DNA of 22,473 nucleotides from CAYSYY01 sp964576115 [NCBI: uncultured Gemmatimonadota bacterium] (GTDB taxonomy: Bacteria > Blakebacterota > Blakebacteria > Blakebacterales). The stretch's first letter is position 1. Each line of letters opens with the position of its first letter. Both the position numbers and the translations under genes were made by a program. The stretch is taken from positions 1 to 22,473 of the forward strand of contig CAZNUA010000038.1 in assembly GCA_964576115.1 (NCBI GenBank). Direction: 5' to 3'. This document shows positions 7,237 through 15,845 of the stretch, one piece after another. The notes under the pieces were generated by a model that worked only from the letters and a program-made list of their open reading frames with translations, was not told the DNA's origin and made no database searches.

Positions 7237-8358
7237 ATGCGCCCTCGGACCGTCGCTCTCGTATCACTCGCGAGTGTGCTGACTCTGAGTCTGCTGAGTT
7301 CCGGATGTGATCTCACCGATACCAGCGGGGAATCGTACTATGACACCAGTGCTCTCGCTTCGGGCAGGCTCCTCTACGCTGCCCCCGCAGACGAAGCGGA
7401 CGCCGACAGCAAGCTGGTTCTCTGGGTCATGTCGCCGAGCGGGAGCGAAGCTCCCTCGATCATGGGTTCGGCCGACCTCGATTTCGCCGGTCCCGCAGCC
7501 GGGGTGCAGTCCAACCTGACCTATATGATCAGTTTCGGTACCAGTCGCTTGCGCGTTCTTGACACCATGAAGATGGGCGTGACCGAGGTCGGCGGCGGCG
7601 AGACCCGCCGCTGCGCGGCTTTCGACCGCAGCGGCACAACCCGCTTCGCCTATATGAAGGGTTCGGCTGCCGGCGGTTTCGATATCCTGCTCCGACCCTC
7701 CGTCAAGGGCGAGGTGGTTGAACTGACCACCGATGCCTCGGCGGACTACGGCTACTACACTCCGGCCTGGTCGCACGACGGGCTGTGGATCCTCTTCGCC
7801 AAAGTACCGGCCGGTGCCACCTCGGGTACGGGGTGCGAGCTCTGGCGGGTTCACCCCGACGGCACCGGCGCCGAGAAATTGCCGATTTCAACCGACGAGG
7901 TGCCGACCTATGCCGTCTTCAGCCCCGACGATACCGAGATCTTCGTTCCCGGCGACTTCACGTCATACCGGATCAGCGACGGTGCCGTCATCACCTTCAA
8001 TCACATCCGGGAGAGCGAGACCTTCCTGAATAACCTGGGCACCATCAAGGGCGACTTCGGCTACGAACTGGTGGGCAGCCCGCTGACCGGTCCGACCCAT
8101 GCCGGAGATACGGTGACGACGGTGCGTCACACCTTCCCGATCTCGGCTACCTGGGTGTCGGCCGGGGACCGGCTCTACATGGAAGCTCTGGTGGCCGATA
8201 ATGTCGGCGATCCCCCTCACGAGGTGCTCGGGGTGGCGATCTTAACCTACCTGCCCGACCTCGAACGGTGCCTGCTGCTGCACAACCCTCTCAAGATCGA
8301 CGAGGATCTGACCGAGAACTGGACCTTCAGCGTGGCGCACCCCATCCTGCTGCCCTGA
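7237..8358 (+). CDS. Lipoprotein with TolB/PD40-like beta-propeller repeats
   Basis: From the ATG at 7237 the 373-residue protein starts with a short basic n-region (MRPRTVALV), a hydrophobic core and the lipobox LSSGC, so it should be lipidated and membrane-anchored. The mature part contains propeller-type repeats of the TolB/WD40-like PD40 kind: TPAWSHDGLWILFAKV, then CELWRVHPDGTGAEKLPIS, then YAVFSPDDTEIFV. Such domains usually mediate protein contacts in the envelope; no enzymatic motif is visible. It stands alone, divergent from amrS and convergent with pyrD. Its TGA directly abuts the reverse-strand stop of pyrD without a spacer. The fold call is moderate and the biological role is unknown. 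Confidence 0.82.
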   Translation: MRPRTVALVSLASVLTLSLLSSGCDLTDTSGESYYDTSALASGRLLYAAPADEADADSKLVLWVMSPSGSEAPSIMGSADLDFAGPAAGVQSNLTYMISFGTSRLRVLDTMKMGVTEVGGGETRRCAAFDRSGTTRFAYMKGSAAGGFDILLRPSVKGEVVELTTDASADYGYYTPAWSHDGLWILFAKVPAGATSGTGCELWRVHPDGTGAEKLPISTDEVPTYAVFSPDDTEIFVPGDFTSYRISDGAVITFNHIRESETFLNNLGTIKGDFGYELVGSPLTGPTHAGDTVTTVRHTFPISATWVSAGDRLYMEALVADNVGDPPHEVLGVAILTYLPDLERCLLLHNPLKIDEDLTENWTFSVAHPILLP

Positions 8359-8361
8359 TCA
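8356..8361. other. Back-to-back stop codons forming TGATCA
   Basis: The plus-strand lipoprotein gene ends with TGA at 8356-8358 and the minus-strand pyrD gene ends with TGA read from 8361-8359. The two convergent stops make one palindromic hexamer with zero intergenic bases, so neither gene can have a terminator before entering the other gene. Confidence 0.9.
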
Positions 8362-9471
8362 GCCGTCCGGTGCAACCGCATCGGTGCCGACTGCTTCGCT
8401 CAGGTGGTCGAAACCCGCGGCGTGCACCTTTTCGATCAATCCCCGGTTGATACGAGCCGCCAGGCAGGGTCCCTCGTAAATCAGGCCCGTATAGAACTGC
8501 AGCAGCGAAGCGCCGGCCCTGATCCTGGCCCAGGCATCCTCGAAACCGGCGATACCCCCCACTCCGATGATCGGCACCTCGCCGCGGCACAAACGGTAGA
8601 GGTTGCGGATGAGGCGGGTGCTCGGTTCCCGCAGGGGAGGACCGGAGAGGCCGCCCGCCTCGTTCTGCCAGCGGGCCGAGAGACCGGTCCTGTCGGCGGT
8701 GGTGTTGGTGGCCACAAAACCCGCCACCCCGGCCCGGCGGGCGGCGGTGACGATCGGTTCGATGTGCCCGGGATCGAGATCGGGAGAGAGCTTGAGCAGG
8801 AGGGGCCGGGGAGTGCGGCCGGTGGCCCGGGCCCGTTCGGTGGTGTGGGCGACGAGCGGTTCGAGCAGGGCGCCCAGACGTTCGGGAGCCTGCAGGTCGC
8901 GCAGTCCCGGCGTATTCGGGCTCGAGACGTTGATCACGAAATAATCGGCCAGATCGTGCAGACGCTCCAGGGCGGCGAGATAGTCGAAGGGCGCCCGCTC
9001 GAGCGGAGTGTCGCGGTTCTTGCCCAGATTGACGCCGACCGGTACGGCGATCCTCTCCCCGGCGTGCAGGTCTTCGAGCCGGGCGGCCATGGCCGCAGTG
9101 CCGCGGTTGTTGAAACCCATCCGGTTGAGAATGGCCCGCTGTTCGGTGACCCGGAAGAGGATCGGGCGCGGGTTCCCCGGCTGGGGACGGGGCGTGACGG
9201 TGCCGACCTCGGTGAAACCGAAGCCGAGCAGGGGCATGGCCGGGATGAAACGCGCGTCCTTGTCGAAACCGGCCGCCAGCCCGACCGGGTTGGGGAAACG
9301 GATCCCCCACAGGTCACAGGCCAGTTCGGGGGTGGAGACGAAAGACCGGCGTTGCATGAGAGCGGCCACGGGAGGCAGCGTCGCCGCGGTGCGCAGACTC
9401 GCTCCGGCCAGGAAGTGGGTCAGTTCAGGAGGCAGACAGAAGAGCAGCGAGCGCAGCAGGGGATAGAGCAC
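8359..9471 (-). CDS. pyrD: Dihydroorotate dehydrogenase (quinone), class 2
   Basis: PyrD oxidises dihydroorotate to orotate, the fourth step of pyrimidine synthesis, and passes electrons to membrane quinones. From the GTG at 9471 the protein is 370 residues and begins MLYPLLRSLLF-x-LPPELTHF, the amphipathic N-terminal helix that marks class 2 enzymes. FMN and substrate motifs follow: NPVGLAAGFDKDA, GFTEVGTVTPRPQPGNP, RMGFNNRG, VGVNLGKN, NVSSPNTPGLR with the catalytic Ser at about 174, FVATNTT, IIGVGGIAG and LLQFYTGLIYEGP. The frame extends to an ATG at 9519, which would overlap the upstream M20 gene and add 16 residues without family resemblance. A G5 run just before the GTG is a poor but possible ribosome binding site. 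It is the last gene of the minus-strand block, ten bases after the M20 stop. Confidence 0.95.
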   Translation of the reverse strand: MLYPLLRSLLFCLPPELTHFLAGASLRTAATLPPVAALMQRRSFVSTPELACDLWGIRFPNPVGLAAGFDKDARFIPAMPLLGFGFTEVGTVTPRPQPGNPRPILFRVTEQRAILNRMGFNNRGTAAMAARLEDLHAGERIAVPVGVNLGKNRDTPLERAPFDYLAALERLHDLADYFVINVSSPNTPGLRDLQAPERLGALLEPLVAHTTERARATGRTPRPLLLKLSPDLDPGHIEPIVTAARRAGVAGFVATNTTADRTGLSARWQNEAGGLSGPPLREPSTRLIRNLYRLCRGEVPIIGVGGIAGFEDAWARIRAGASLLQFYTGLIYEGPCLAARINRGLIEKVHAAGFDHLSEAVGTDAVAPDG

Positions 9472-9481
9472 GAGCCCCCGT

Positions 9482-10729
9482 TCAGGCCTCGAGGAAGAGG
9501 TGAGCCATGACGCCGGCATCGCCGATCATGTTCGAGACCAGGCAGTACTCGTCGGGCATGTGAGCTGTATCGTCCAGGCGCGACCAGACCGCGGCCGGGA
9601 TCCCGGCCGAGCGGAAGAAGGCCGCCACCGTTCCTCCCCCGATTCCCATCGGTTTCGCCTCCACGCCGTAAATGTCGGCTACGGCCCGCCGGAGCAGGTC
9701 GACGATCGGTGCGTCGGGCTCGGTCGGAGGCGCTGCGGGTTGCCACTGGCTCTTCTCGATCGCGACCTGGACGCCGAAGACGCGTTCGACCTCGCGGGTG
9801 TAGGTCTCGATCGTGCCGAGGACCTCCTCGAGATCGTACTCGGGCATCACCCGGCAGTCGAAGGCGAAGACATCCTCACCGGGGATGGTGTTGATGTTCT
9901 CCACGTTGGCTCGTTTCAGGGTCGGTTCGAAGGTGCTGGTGGGGGGATCGAAGAGATCGTCGCGGGCCGGGTAGTCCTCATACAGACCTTCGAGCATGAC
10001 GATCAGGTGCGCCCCGGCCTTGTGCGCGTTGATACCGTGATCGGGAGTGCTGGCATGGGTCTGCTTGCCCCGCAGGGTGAAGGTGAGCCAGGCGATCGAT
10101 TTCTCGGCCACCTCGATCATGGTACCCTCTTCATCGCCGGCATCGGGGATCAGGAGCCGGTCGTCGGGGCTGAAGAGATCGGGGTGATGACGCACCAGGT
10201 ACCCGGCGCCGTATTCACTCCCGGTTTCTTCGTCGGCCACGAAAGCCAGGGCCACGTCGTGGGAAGGGGTCAATCCGTTCTCGATCAGGGCCCGGACGGC
10301 GAAGACCGCGCTCACCAGGCCCTGCTGGTTGTCTTCGGTGCCTCGACCGATGAGACGGTCTCCCTCGTGACGCAGAGTCCAGGGATCTCCGCTCCAGAGT
10401 TCGCGCTCGCCGGGCGGTACGACATCGAGATGGGTCAGAACCCAGGTCGTCGAATCCCGCCCGGTTCCGGGGAACCGGTAGACAAGGTTGGGCCGTTCGC
10501 CGTCGGGAACCTCGGGACAGGGAGCGGGATAACGCTCCGGTTCGGGGAAATCCCAGCCGGCCAGACGTTCTTCGAGCCAGCGCGCTTTGGCGGCCTCTCC
10601 TTCCCCGCCGCTGGCGGGCGAAAGGGCGGGGATGGCGGTCAGACCCCGCTGCAACTCGATCATCTCGGCCTCGGCCGCTTTCAGCCAGGCGGTAATCGCT
10701 GCGATATCGGAGGAGGGGGAAGCGGTCAT
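9482..10729 (-). CDS. M20 family metallopeptidase/amidohydrolase (ArgE/DapE-like)
   Basis: The 415-residue cytoplasmic protein has the two-zinc M20 pattern: H100-x-D102 in LTHLDVVPPG, D133 in GRGTEDNQQG, the catalytic E167 and ligand E168 in VADEETGSEYG, D196 in LLIPDAGDE, and H390 in DDTAHMPDEYC. The dimerisation-domain stretch GKQTHASTPDHGINAHKAG is also present. Family members deacylate acetylornithine or succinyl-diaminopimelate, or hydrolyse small peptides and N-acyl amino acids. Substrate cannot be read from sequence, and the context (a secreted peptidase upstream, no arg or dap genes) favours peptide or acyl-amino-acid use. Its ATG overlaps the stop of the M14 gene (ATGA, 10729-10726), so the pair is coupled. 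Confidence 0.92.
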   Translation of the reverse strand: MTASPSSDIAAITAWLKAAEAEMIELQRGLTAIPALSPASGGEGEAAKARWLEERLAGWDFPEPERYPAPCPEVPDGERPNLVYRFPGTGRDSTTWVLTHLDVVPPGERELWSGDPWTLRHEGDRLIGRGTEDNQQGLVSAVFAVRALIENGLTPSHDVALAFVADEETGSEYGAGYLVRHHPDLFSPDDRLLIPDAGDEEGTMIEVAEKSIAWLTFTLRGKQTHASTPDHGINAHKAGAHLIVMLEGLYEDYPARDDLFDPPTSTFEPTLKRANVENINTIPGEDVFAFDCRVMPEYDLEEVLGTIETYTREVERVFGVQVAIEKSQWQPAAPPTEPDAPIVDLLRRAVADIYGVEAKPMGIGGGTVAAFFRSAGIPAAVWSRLDDTAHMPDEYCLVSNMIGDAGVMAHLFLEA

Positions 10730-13296
10730 GGTCTCTCCCTGAGCAGGCGGGCGGCTCCCTGGGGATTACCCGCCCCCAGAATGGTCGTGAAAATCATCTT
10801 CATGGTGTTCCGGCTCTGGGCCCGGTACTGGGGGGTGAAGCCGAAGAGCAGAACGGCGCCCTCGCCGTAGGTGACTCCGCCGGCCGCCACCCGGTCGAGC
10901 AGGTACTCCGCTCCCAGGGCGTAACCGCTCGCGAGCAGATTGTGGGCGGCGTACCGGGCCAGCACGACCGGTTCGGGATACTCGAAGAGCAGGGCGGCAT
11001 CATTCCGGAACCAGAGCGTATCCCCTTCGCGCAGGCCGTAGTTGACAGGCAGTCCGGGTGTGAAATCGGCCCGCAGGATCGAGCCGGGAATCGAAAAGAG
11101 CGAGGGGCCGAGCCCTGCCAGGGCGTCGGTGAGGTAGATGTCGAAAACCGGGGCGACCCACTCGCGGGCCCCGCCCCAGGCGATCACGGCTCCTCCGGCG
11201 TGCACGAAACGCCGCAAGGCTTCGAGACCGGCCGGGCCGGCGCCGCCGACATACTCGGCCGGCATCTCGCCCGGCGCCCAACCCTCCACGACCGCCCGTT
11301 CGCTCTCGCCCGGTACGATCAGGACCTCGAGATCGTCCAGGATCCCGCCGGCAGCCAGGTCGCGCGGGCGCACGATCTCATAATCGAAGCCGTAGTGATC
11401 GAGAACCCAGTGGGTCCAGCCCGCTTCCATCGAGGCGAACCACGACTGCAGCAGGCCGACCCGGCCCCGGCCCATGGCGAGCAGCTCGCCGGTGCCGAGG
11501 GTGGGGGAGGGGTTGACCGGGCTCACGATCAGGCTGAGTTCATCGCCCATCCGGCGCAGAGCCGCGGCTCCTTCGCCCCCGCCGCGGACCAGGATGGTTC
11601 CGGCCGGCCACGTGCGACCGCCCGAGGTGAAGGAACGGGAGGTCCAGAAAACCTCGATGCACTCGGCGCGCAGCCGGGCGGCGGCGATGAGCGAGCCGTT
11701 GTTTGCGGCCGGCAGGGCCAGCCACCGGCCCCCGACCGTCACCCGCCCCGCCGGTCGGGTGGTCTCGACCGGAGCGAAATCGCCCCCCTCCCACTGCTGG
11801 ACACCCACCACATCGACCCCCATCAGCAGGGGAAGGGTGTGGCCGGTGACATCGTAGGGTGGATCGGGGGGCCCGCCCTCGTAGAGGCGCAGGTCGGGGT
11901 AATTCTGGGGTGCGAGAACGGCCCTGGCGAAGCGGCCGTAGGGTTGGCGCAGATCGATCAACCACGACCCTGCTTCGTACCTGAAGTGATCGGCCTCGAA
12001 GTCGGAGCCGGCGCGTACGATCTCGACCTCGGCTCGCTGCAGAATGTCGAGCAGTTCCCCCACCTCGTAGAGATTGGGCTGGTCGGAGGGGATCACGAAG
12101 GCCAGCGGCGAGCCCTCCCAGGCCAGACTGCGCTCATGACAGGCGGCGAAGCCCTCGAGCAGCTGACGCCGGTTGTTGGCGGCAAAGAGGAGCAACGACC
12201 GGGCGGCGGTATGGTGGTAGCGGACGATCTGCTCCAGGGTCCACTCTCCGCCGGGCCAGGGGCTGGGGAAATTGGTCCGCATGGTGTGATAGTACTCCGG
12301 CAACTGCTCGGGCCGGATCGTGATCGGATCGGCCCAGTCGGCACTGGCCACCTCGGTCAGCACCCGCAGGGCACCTTTGTAGTGATGGTAGGCCCGGGCG
12401 GGCGACCAGGCATCGTACCGCTCGCCCCATTCCACACCCGGCATTCCCCGCGTGATGAAGCAGGCGCTCACGAAGGGGCCCACGGCACCCAGCCAGCTGA
12501 CGAGTACCGGGTCGACGTTCGGCTCGACCGGATCCTCGAACGGGGGGACGAAGATACGAGAGCCGCGCGAGCCCTGCTGATGCTGATCGATGACCATCTG
12601 GGGGTGCCAGGCATTGTGCACGTCGAGAGTCAGGCGGGTCTCCTGCTGGAAAAAGGTATACCAGTCGCGGTTGTTGTCGTGCCCGGTATACGTTTGATAC
12701 AGGACCGGCAGGCGGGTTCGCCACGGCTCGCCCTCGTGGGCGTTCCACCATTCTGTCACCATGACCGTCCCGTCGGGATTCTGGCTGGGCACCAGCAGGA
12801 GGATGACATTGTCGAGGATGTGCCTGATGTCGGGTTCCTCGCTGGTGGCCAGCTCGTAGAGCAGCAGGGGCGGGGCCTGGTGCGTGCCCACCTCGGTGGC
12901 GTGGATGGCGCAGTTCTGCATCACCACCGCCCGGCCTTCGTCGATCAGCCGTTCGACTTCGGTCTCGTCGGACCAGGTGCGCGGATCGGCCAGACGCCGG
13001 TTGATTGCCTGCAGCTCCTCAGCCCGGGCCAGGTTGGCGGGATCGGAGACGAGTAGCATGACGAAAGGAGCGCCCGAGGTGGCTTGGCCCACCACGGTGA
13101 ATTGGACCCGGGGGCTGGCGGCGGCGACGGCCCGGTAATACTCGACCAGGCGGTCCCAGGTCAGCAGAACTCCGCTGGTGCCGGGTCGCGTGCCGAAGAA
13201 CTCCTCCGGAGCGGGAACCTGGGCGCGCAGGGCGGCGGGAAGCAGGGTCAGGCAGACCAGAACCGGAATGACGGCAGCAGACAGACGACGGTACAC
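10726..13296 (-). CDS. Secreted M14 zinc carboxypeptidase-like protein with GATase1-like C-terminal domain
   Basis: The 856-residue protein begins with a signal peptide (MYRRLSAAVIPVLVCLTLLPAALRA then QVPAPEEF, cleavage near residue 25). The M14 domain shows H132-x2-E135 in CAIHATEVGTHQ, a QNPDG motif near 172-176, GHDNNRDWY near 205-213, a third zinc His at about 239 in VIDQHQQGSRGS, and a likely catalytic Glu at about 315 in RVLTEVASA. Residues of about 613-710 resemble the class I glutamine-amidotransferase-like fold (VLIVPGESERAV, then GGAVIAWGGA) but lack the nucleophilic Cys, as in related large M14 proteins. It should act in the periplasm or outside, trimming peptides. The start is a GTG with GGGGAGGA a few bases upstream. 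It lies 61 nt after the slipin gene and overlaps the M20 gene. Confidence 0.9.
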   Translation of the reverse strand: MYRRLSAAVIPVLVCLTLLPAALRAQVPAPEEFFGTRPGTSGVLLTWDRLVEYYRAVAAASPRVQFTVVGQATSGAPFVMLLVSDPANLARAEELQAINRRLADPRTWSDETEVERLIDEGRAVVMQNCAIHATEVGTHQAPPLLLYELATSEEPDIRHILDNVILLLVPSQNPDGTVMVTEWWNAHEGEPWRTRLPVLYQTYTGHDNNRDWYTFFQQETRLTLDVHNAWHPQMVIDQHQQGSRGSRIFVPPFEDPVEPNVDPVLVSWLGAVGPFVSACFITRGMPGVEWGERYDAWSPARAYHHYKGALRVLTEVASADWADPITIRPEQLPEYYHTMRTNFPSPWPGGEWTLEQIVRYHHTAARSLLLFAANNRRQLLEGFAACHERSLAWEGSPLAFVIPSDQPNLYEVGELLDILQRAEVEIVRAGSDFEADHFRYEAGSWLIDLRQPYGRFARAVLAPQNYPDLRLYEGGPPDPPYDVTGHTLPLLMGVDVVGVQQWEGGDFAPVETTRPAGRVTVGGRWLALPAANNGSLIAAARLRAECIEVFWTSRSFTSGGRTWPAGTILVRGGGEGAAALRRMGDELSLIVSPVNPSPTLGTGELLAMGRGRVGLLQSWFASMEAGWTHWVLDHYGFDYEIVRPRDLAAGGILDDLEVLIVPGESERAVVEGWAPGEMPAEYVGGAGPAGLEALRRFVHAGGAVIAWGGAREWVAPVFDIYLTDALAGLGPSLFSIPGSILRADFTPGLPVNYGLREGDTLWFRNDAALLFEYPEPVVLARYAAHNLLASGYALGAEYLLDRVAAGGVTYGEGAVLLFGFTPQYRAQSRNTMKMIFTTILGAGNPQGAARLLRERP

Positions 13297-13307
13297 GGCG
13301 GTCCTCC

Positions 13308-13325
13308 CCGGCGTAACAGCGCCGG
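13308..13325 (-). repeat. GC hairpin upstream of the M14 gene
   Basis: CCGGCG and CGCCGG are perfect 6-bp arms around a 6-base loop in the 61-bp gap between the slipin stop and the M14 GTG start. On the minus strand the right arm runs straight into the M14 Shine-Dalgarno sequence. There is no T run after it, so it is not a typical intrinsic terminator. It could stabilise or process the transcript or tune initiation. Confidence 0.45.
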
Positions 13326-13357
13326 TTCACAGGTGAGTGATGAATTCCGGGATCAGG

Positions 13358-14113
13358 TCAGCTGTCTCCCTGCAGTTTCTTCAGGAACGGTTCGAGAAAG
13401 TCGAGCGGGATCGGGAAGACCACCGTCGAACTCTTCTCGGTCGAGATCTCGGTCAGGGTTTGCAGAAAGCGCAGCTGTATCGCGGCCGGCTGCTCCTGCA
13501 GTACCTGAGCGGCCTCGGATAAGCTCTTCGAAGCCTGCTTCTCGCCCTCGGCGTGGATGACCTTGGCCCGGCGCTCCCGTTCGGCTTCGGCCTGGCGGGC
13601 GATGGCGCGCTGCATCTCCTGGGGCAGGTCGACGTGCTTGACCTCGACCAGCCCGACCTTGACCCCCCACGGATCGGTGTGCTCGTCGATGATCTGCTGC
13701 AGCTCGGTGTTGATCTTGTCCCGCTCGGCCAGCAGCTCGTCGAGCTCGGCCTGGCCGAGAACCGCCCGCAGGGTGGTCTGTGCCAGCTGGCTGGTGGCGT
13801 AGAGGAAGTCCTGCACCTCGATGATCGCCTTCTGGGGATCGACGACCCGGAAGTAGAGAACGGCGTTGACCTTGACCGAGACGTTGTCCTTGGTGATCAC
13901 GTCCTGGGCTGGAATGTCCATGGCGATCACCCGCAGGCTGACCTTGACCATCTTATCGATGAAGGGGATCAGCAGAATCAGGCCGGGACCCCGTACGGTC
14001 AGAAAGCGACCCAGTCGGAAGATCACCCCGCGCTCGTACTCGCGCAGGATGCGGATCATCGCCGCCAGCAGGATGATGACGATGATGATCAAGGCGTAGA
14101 GATAGGTATCCAT
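13358..14113 (-). CDS. Slipin family SPFH/band 7 membrane protein
   Basis: The 251-residue protein has one N-terminal membrane segment (about residues 7-22, [16 protein letters not shown]) followed directly by the band 7 domain: [56 protein letters not shown] coiled-coil-prone region follows ([26 protein letters not shown] is broken by short turns). The C-terminal [11 protein letters not shown] tail is the segment that the partner NfeD protease recognises in the archaeal pair, by analogy. Slipins oligomerise at the inner membrane and organise membrane microdomains. AAAGGAC about seven bases before the ATG is a good ribosome binding site. The gene follows nfeD by 45 nt, the classic nfeD-slipin arrangement. 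Confidence 0.93.
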   Translation of the reverse strand: MDTYLYALIIIVIILLAAMIRILREYERGVIFRLGRFLTVRGPGLILLIPFIDKMVKVSLRVIAMDIPAQDVITKDNVSVKVNAVLYFRVVDPQKAIIEVQDFLYATSQLAQTTLRAVLGQAELDELLAERDKINTELQQIIDEHTDPWGVKVGLVEVKHVDLPQEMQRAIARQAEAERERRAKVIHAEGEKQASKSLSEAAQVLQEQPAAIQLRFLQTLTEISTEKSSTVVFPIPLDFLEPFLKKLQGDS

Positions 14114-14158
14114 CTCGGACGTCCTTTCAGTGTGAACGAGGAAGCCGGCCCGACGCTC

Positions 14159-15520
14159 TCAGGCCTGGCCCCCGGTGTCGAAGGCGCTTCCGGCCGCCGG
14201 CCGGACCTGCAGCTGCAGGCCGGCGACCTGCATGACCTCGATCCGGGTTCCGGCCGCAATCGAGGTTCCATCGAGGCTCGTGGCCTGCCAGAACTCGCCG
14301 TGTACGGAGATGGTGCCGTCGGGATCGAGGTCGGTATGAGCCCGCCCCGTTTCGCCCACCAGCCCCTCGGTTCCGGTGACCACCTTCTTCGACTGGGCCT
14401 TGAGCCCCAGTCCGACCGCTACGGCGAAGAAGAGGGCAGTGATCACAACCGCGAAAATGATGACCCCGAGACTGAGCCGCATGGCCGGCTCGACGGTATC
14501 GAAAAGCATGAGTGAACCCAGCAGCATCGAGATGACACCTCCGATAGTCAGCAGGCCGTAGGACGTGATTTTGATCTCGAGCAGAAAGAGGATCACGGCC
14601 AGAATGATCAGAGCCAGCCCGGCGGTGTTGACCGGCAGGGTCTGGAAGGACATGAAGGCCAGCACCAGACTGATGGCGCCGACCACCCCGGGGAAGATGG
14701 CGCCCGGATTCTGCAGCTCGAAGATCAGCCCGTAGATCCCGAGCAGCATGAGGATGTAGGCGATATTCGGGTCGGCCAGATACGCCAGCAGTTTCTCGCG
14801 GAAGGTGGGTTCGATCCGCTCCAGGGTCGCATCCCTGGTGTGCAGTGTTCTCTGCCCGTCGGGCAGGGTGACGATCCGGCCGTCGAGCTGGCGCAACAGT
14901 TCGGGCACCGAGTCGGCCAGCAGGTCGATGACCCGCAGGTCGAGAGCTTCGGCGGCCGTGGCCGAAATGCTTTCCCGGACCGCCCGTTCGGCCCATTCGG
15001 CGTTGCGGTTGCGCTCGGCGGCGATCGAGCGGGCAAAGGCGGCCGAGTCGTTGGTGACCTTCTCGGCCATGGTGGAATCCATCTGTCCCCCGACTGCAAC
15101 CGGGTGGGCCGAACCGATGTTGGTGCCCGGTGTCATGGCGGCGACATGTGCAGACATGGTGATGAAGACCCCGGCCGAGGCGGCCCGGGCTCCGGAGGGG
15201 TGGACGTAAACGACGACCGGCACCTGCGCGTTCAGGAACGACTGGCAGACCTCCCTCATGGCCGTCTCCAGCCCTCCGGGAGTGGCGAGTTCGAGCAACA
15301 GGGCGGTCGCATCGCGTTCTTCAGCCTGCTCGAGCAGGCGCAGGATATACATCGAGCTGGCGGGGCTGATGGCTCCCTCCCAGCGGCCGTGAAGAATCGA
15401 CTCGCCGGCGGTCTGTGATCCGTCCTCAGACGGTGGGGGCGCAGAACAGGGGGGAGAGGGCAGGGACCGGGCTGTAGTGAGCAGGAGCAGGAGCGAGAGG
15501 GGGTAAAGGAACAGTCTCAT
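14159..15520 (-). CDS. nfeD: NfeD family membrane serine protease (ClpP-like domain plus OB fold)
   Basis: The 453-residue protein has a signal-like N-terminus (MRLFLYPLSLLLLLTTARS), a ClpP/SppA-type protease domain at about 40-230, five or six membrane segments at about 255-385, and a C-terminal OB-fold NfeD domain. The Ser-Lys dyad can be read as S115 in GARAASAGVFI and K154 in AEKVTNDSAA, matching the spacing in archaeal 1510-N proteases. ELATPGGLETAMRE, the substrate-binding loop, is also present. Members of this long class cut the hydrophobic C-terminus of the adjacent slipin. The start is well supported by GGAGGT, the complement of 15531-15536, ten bases upstream. It is the first gene of the minus-strand block, preceded by a promoter candidate at 15647-15675. 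Confidence 0.95.
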   Translation of the reverse strand: MRLFLYPLSLLLLLTTARSLPSPPCSAPPPSEDGSQTAGESILHGRWEGAISPASSMYILRLLEQAEERDATALLLELATPGGLETAMREVCQSFLNAQVPVVVYVHPSGARAASAGVFITMSAHVAAMTPGTNIGSAHPVAVGGQMDSTMAEKVTNDSAAFARSIAAERNRNAEWAERAVRESISATAAEALDLRVIDLLADSVPELLRQLDGRIVTLPDGQRTLHTRDATLERIEPTFREKLLAYLADPNIAYILMLLGIYGLIFELQNPGAIFPGVVGAISLVLAFMSFQTLPVNTAGLALIILAVILFLLEIKITSYGLLTIGGVISMLLGSLMLFDTVEPAMRLSLGVIIFAVVITALFFAVAVGLGLKAQSKKVVTGTEGLVGETGRAHTDLDPDGTISVHGEFWQATSLDGTSIAAGTRIEVMQVAGLQLQVRPAAGSAFDTGGQA

Positions 15521-15646
15521 ACGCCGTCACACCTCCCTCAGGTCGGGTGTAATCACACCGGCTTGCGATATCCCGAATCTGCTCCGGGGTCGCGCATTCC
15601 GCCTCACGCACATGCGGATTGCGCCCCTGCTGTGCGCCGCCCCCGC

Positions 15647-15675
15647 ACTCTACTCTACTCCCGCGAGTACGTCAA
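15647..15675 (-). promoter_or_regulatory. Sigma-70-type promoter candidate for the nfeD operon
   Basis: On the minus strand TTGACG (complement of 15670-15675; 5 of 6 to TTGACA) and TAGAGT (complement of 15647-15652; 4 of 6 to TATAAT) are spaced by exactly 17 bp. Transcription would start near 15640 and leave a leader of about 120 nt before the nfeD ATG. Confidence 0.45.
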
Positions 15676-15811
15676 TGAGACCCCGTCAGGGAAACTCATC
15701 CCGCGCAAACGCAAGAAACGTAACAGGTGAGCGTTATCGTACTTTACCGGAACCCGGCCTGATACTGATGAGAACTGTTATCATGTAAATGGACCTACCC
15801 TGTTTTTTCTG

Positions 15812-15840
15812 TAGACAAATTGTTCAACTCTATTTACAAT
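15812..15840 (+). promoter_or_regulatory. Sigma-70-type promoter candidate for the pilin operon
   Basis: TAGACA (15812-15817; 5 of 6) and TACAAT (15835-15840; 5 of 6) are separated by 17 bp. It is the best promoter match in the window and lies in the AT-rich island. The expected start is near 15847, giving a leader of about 240 nt. The odd-length palindrome ACAAATTGT (15815-15823) overlaps the -35 box and spacer, where a regulator could act. Confidence 0.55.
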
Positions 15841-15845
15841 CGCCC

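Noticed and set aside
9500-10870. A 456-codon plus-strand open frame antisense to the M20 gene
   Set aside because: Same shadow effect; the M20 catalytic motifs on the minus strand are complete.
10942-13056. A 704-codon plus-strand open frame antisense to the M14 gene
   Set aside because: High G+C removes stops from the opposite frame. The translation is low-complexity with no recognisable domain, and the minus-strand M14 gene explains the codon pattern.
15646-15660. Short tandem ACTCT/CTACT repeat
   Set aside because: It is only three units long and is accounted for by the TAGAGT -10 region of the nfeD promoter candidate.
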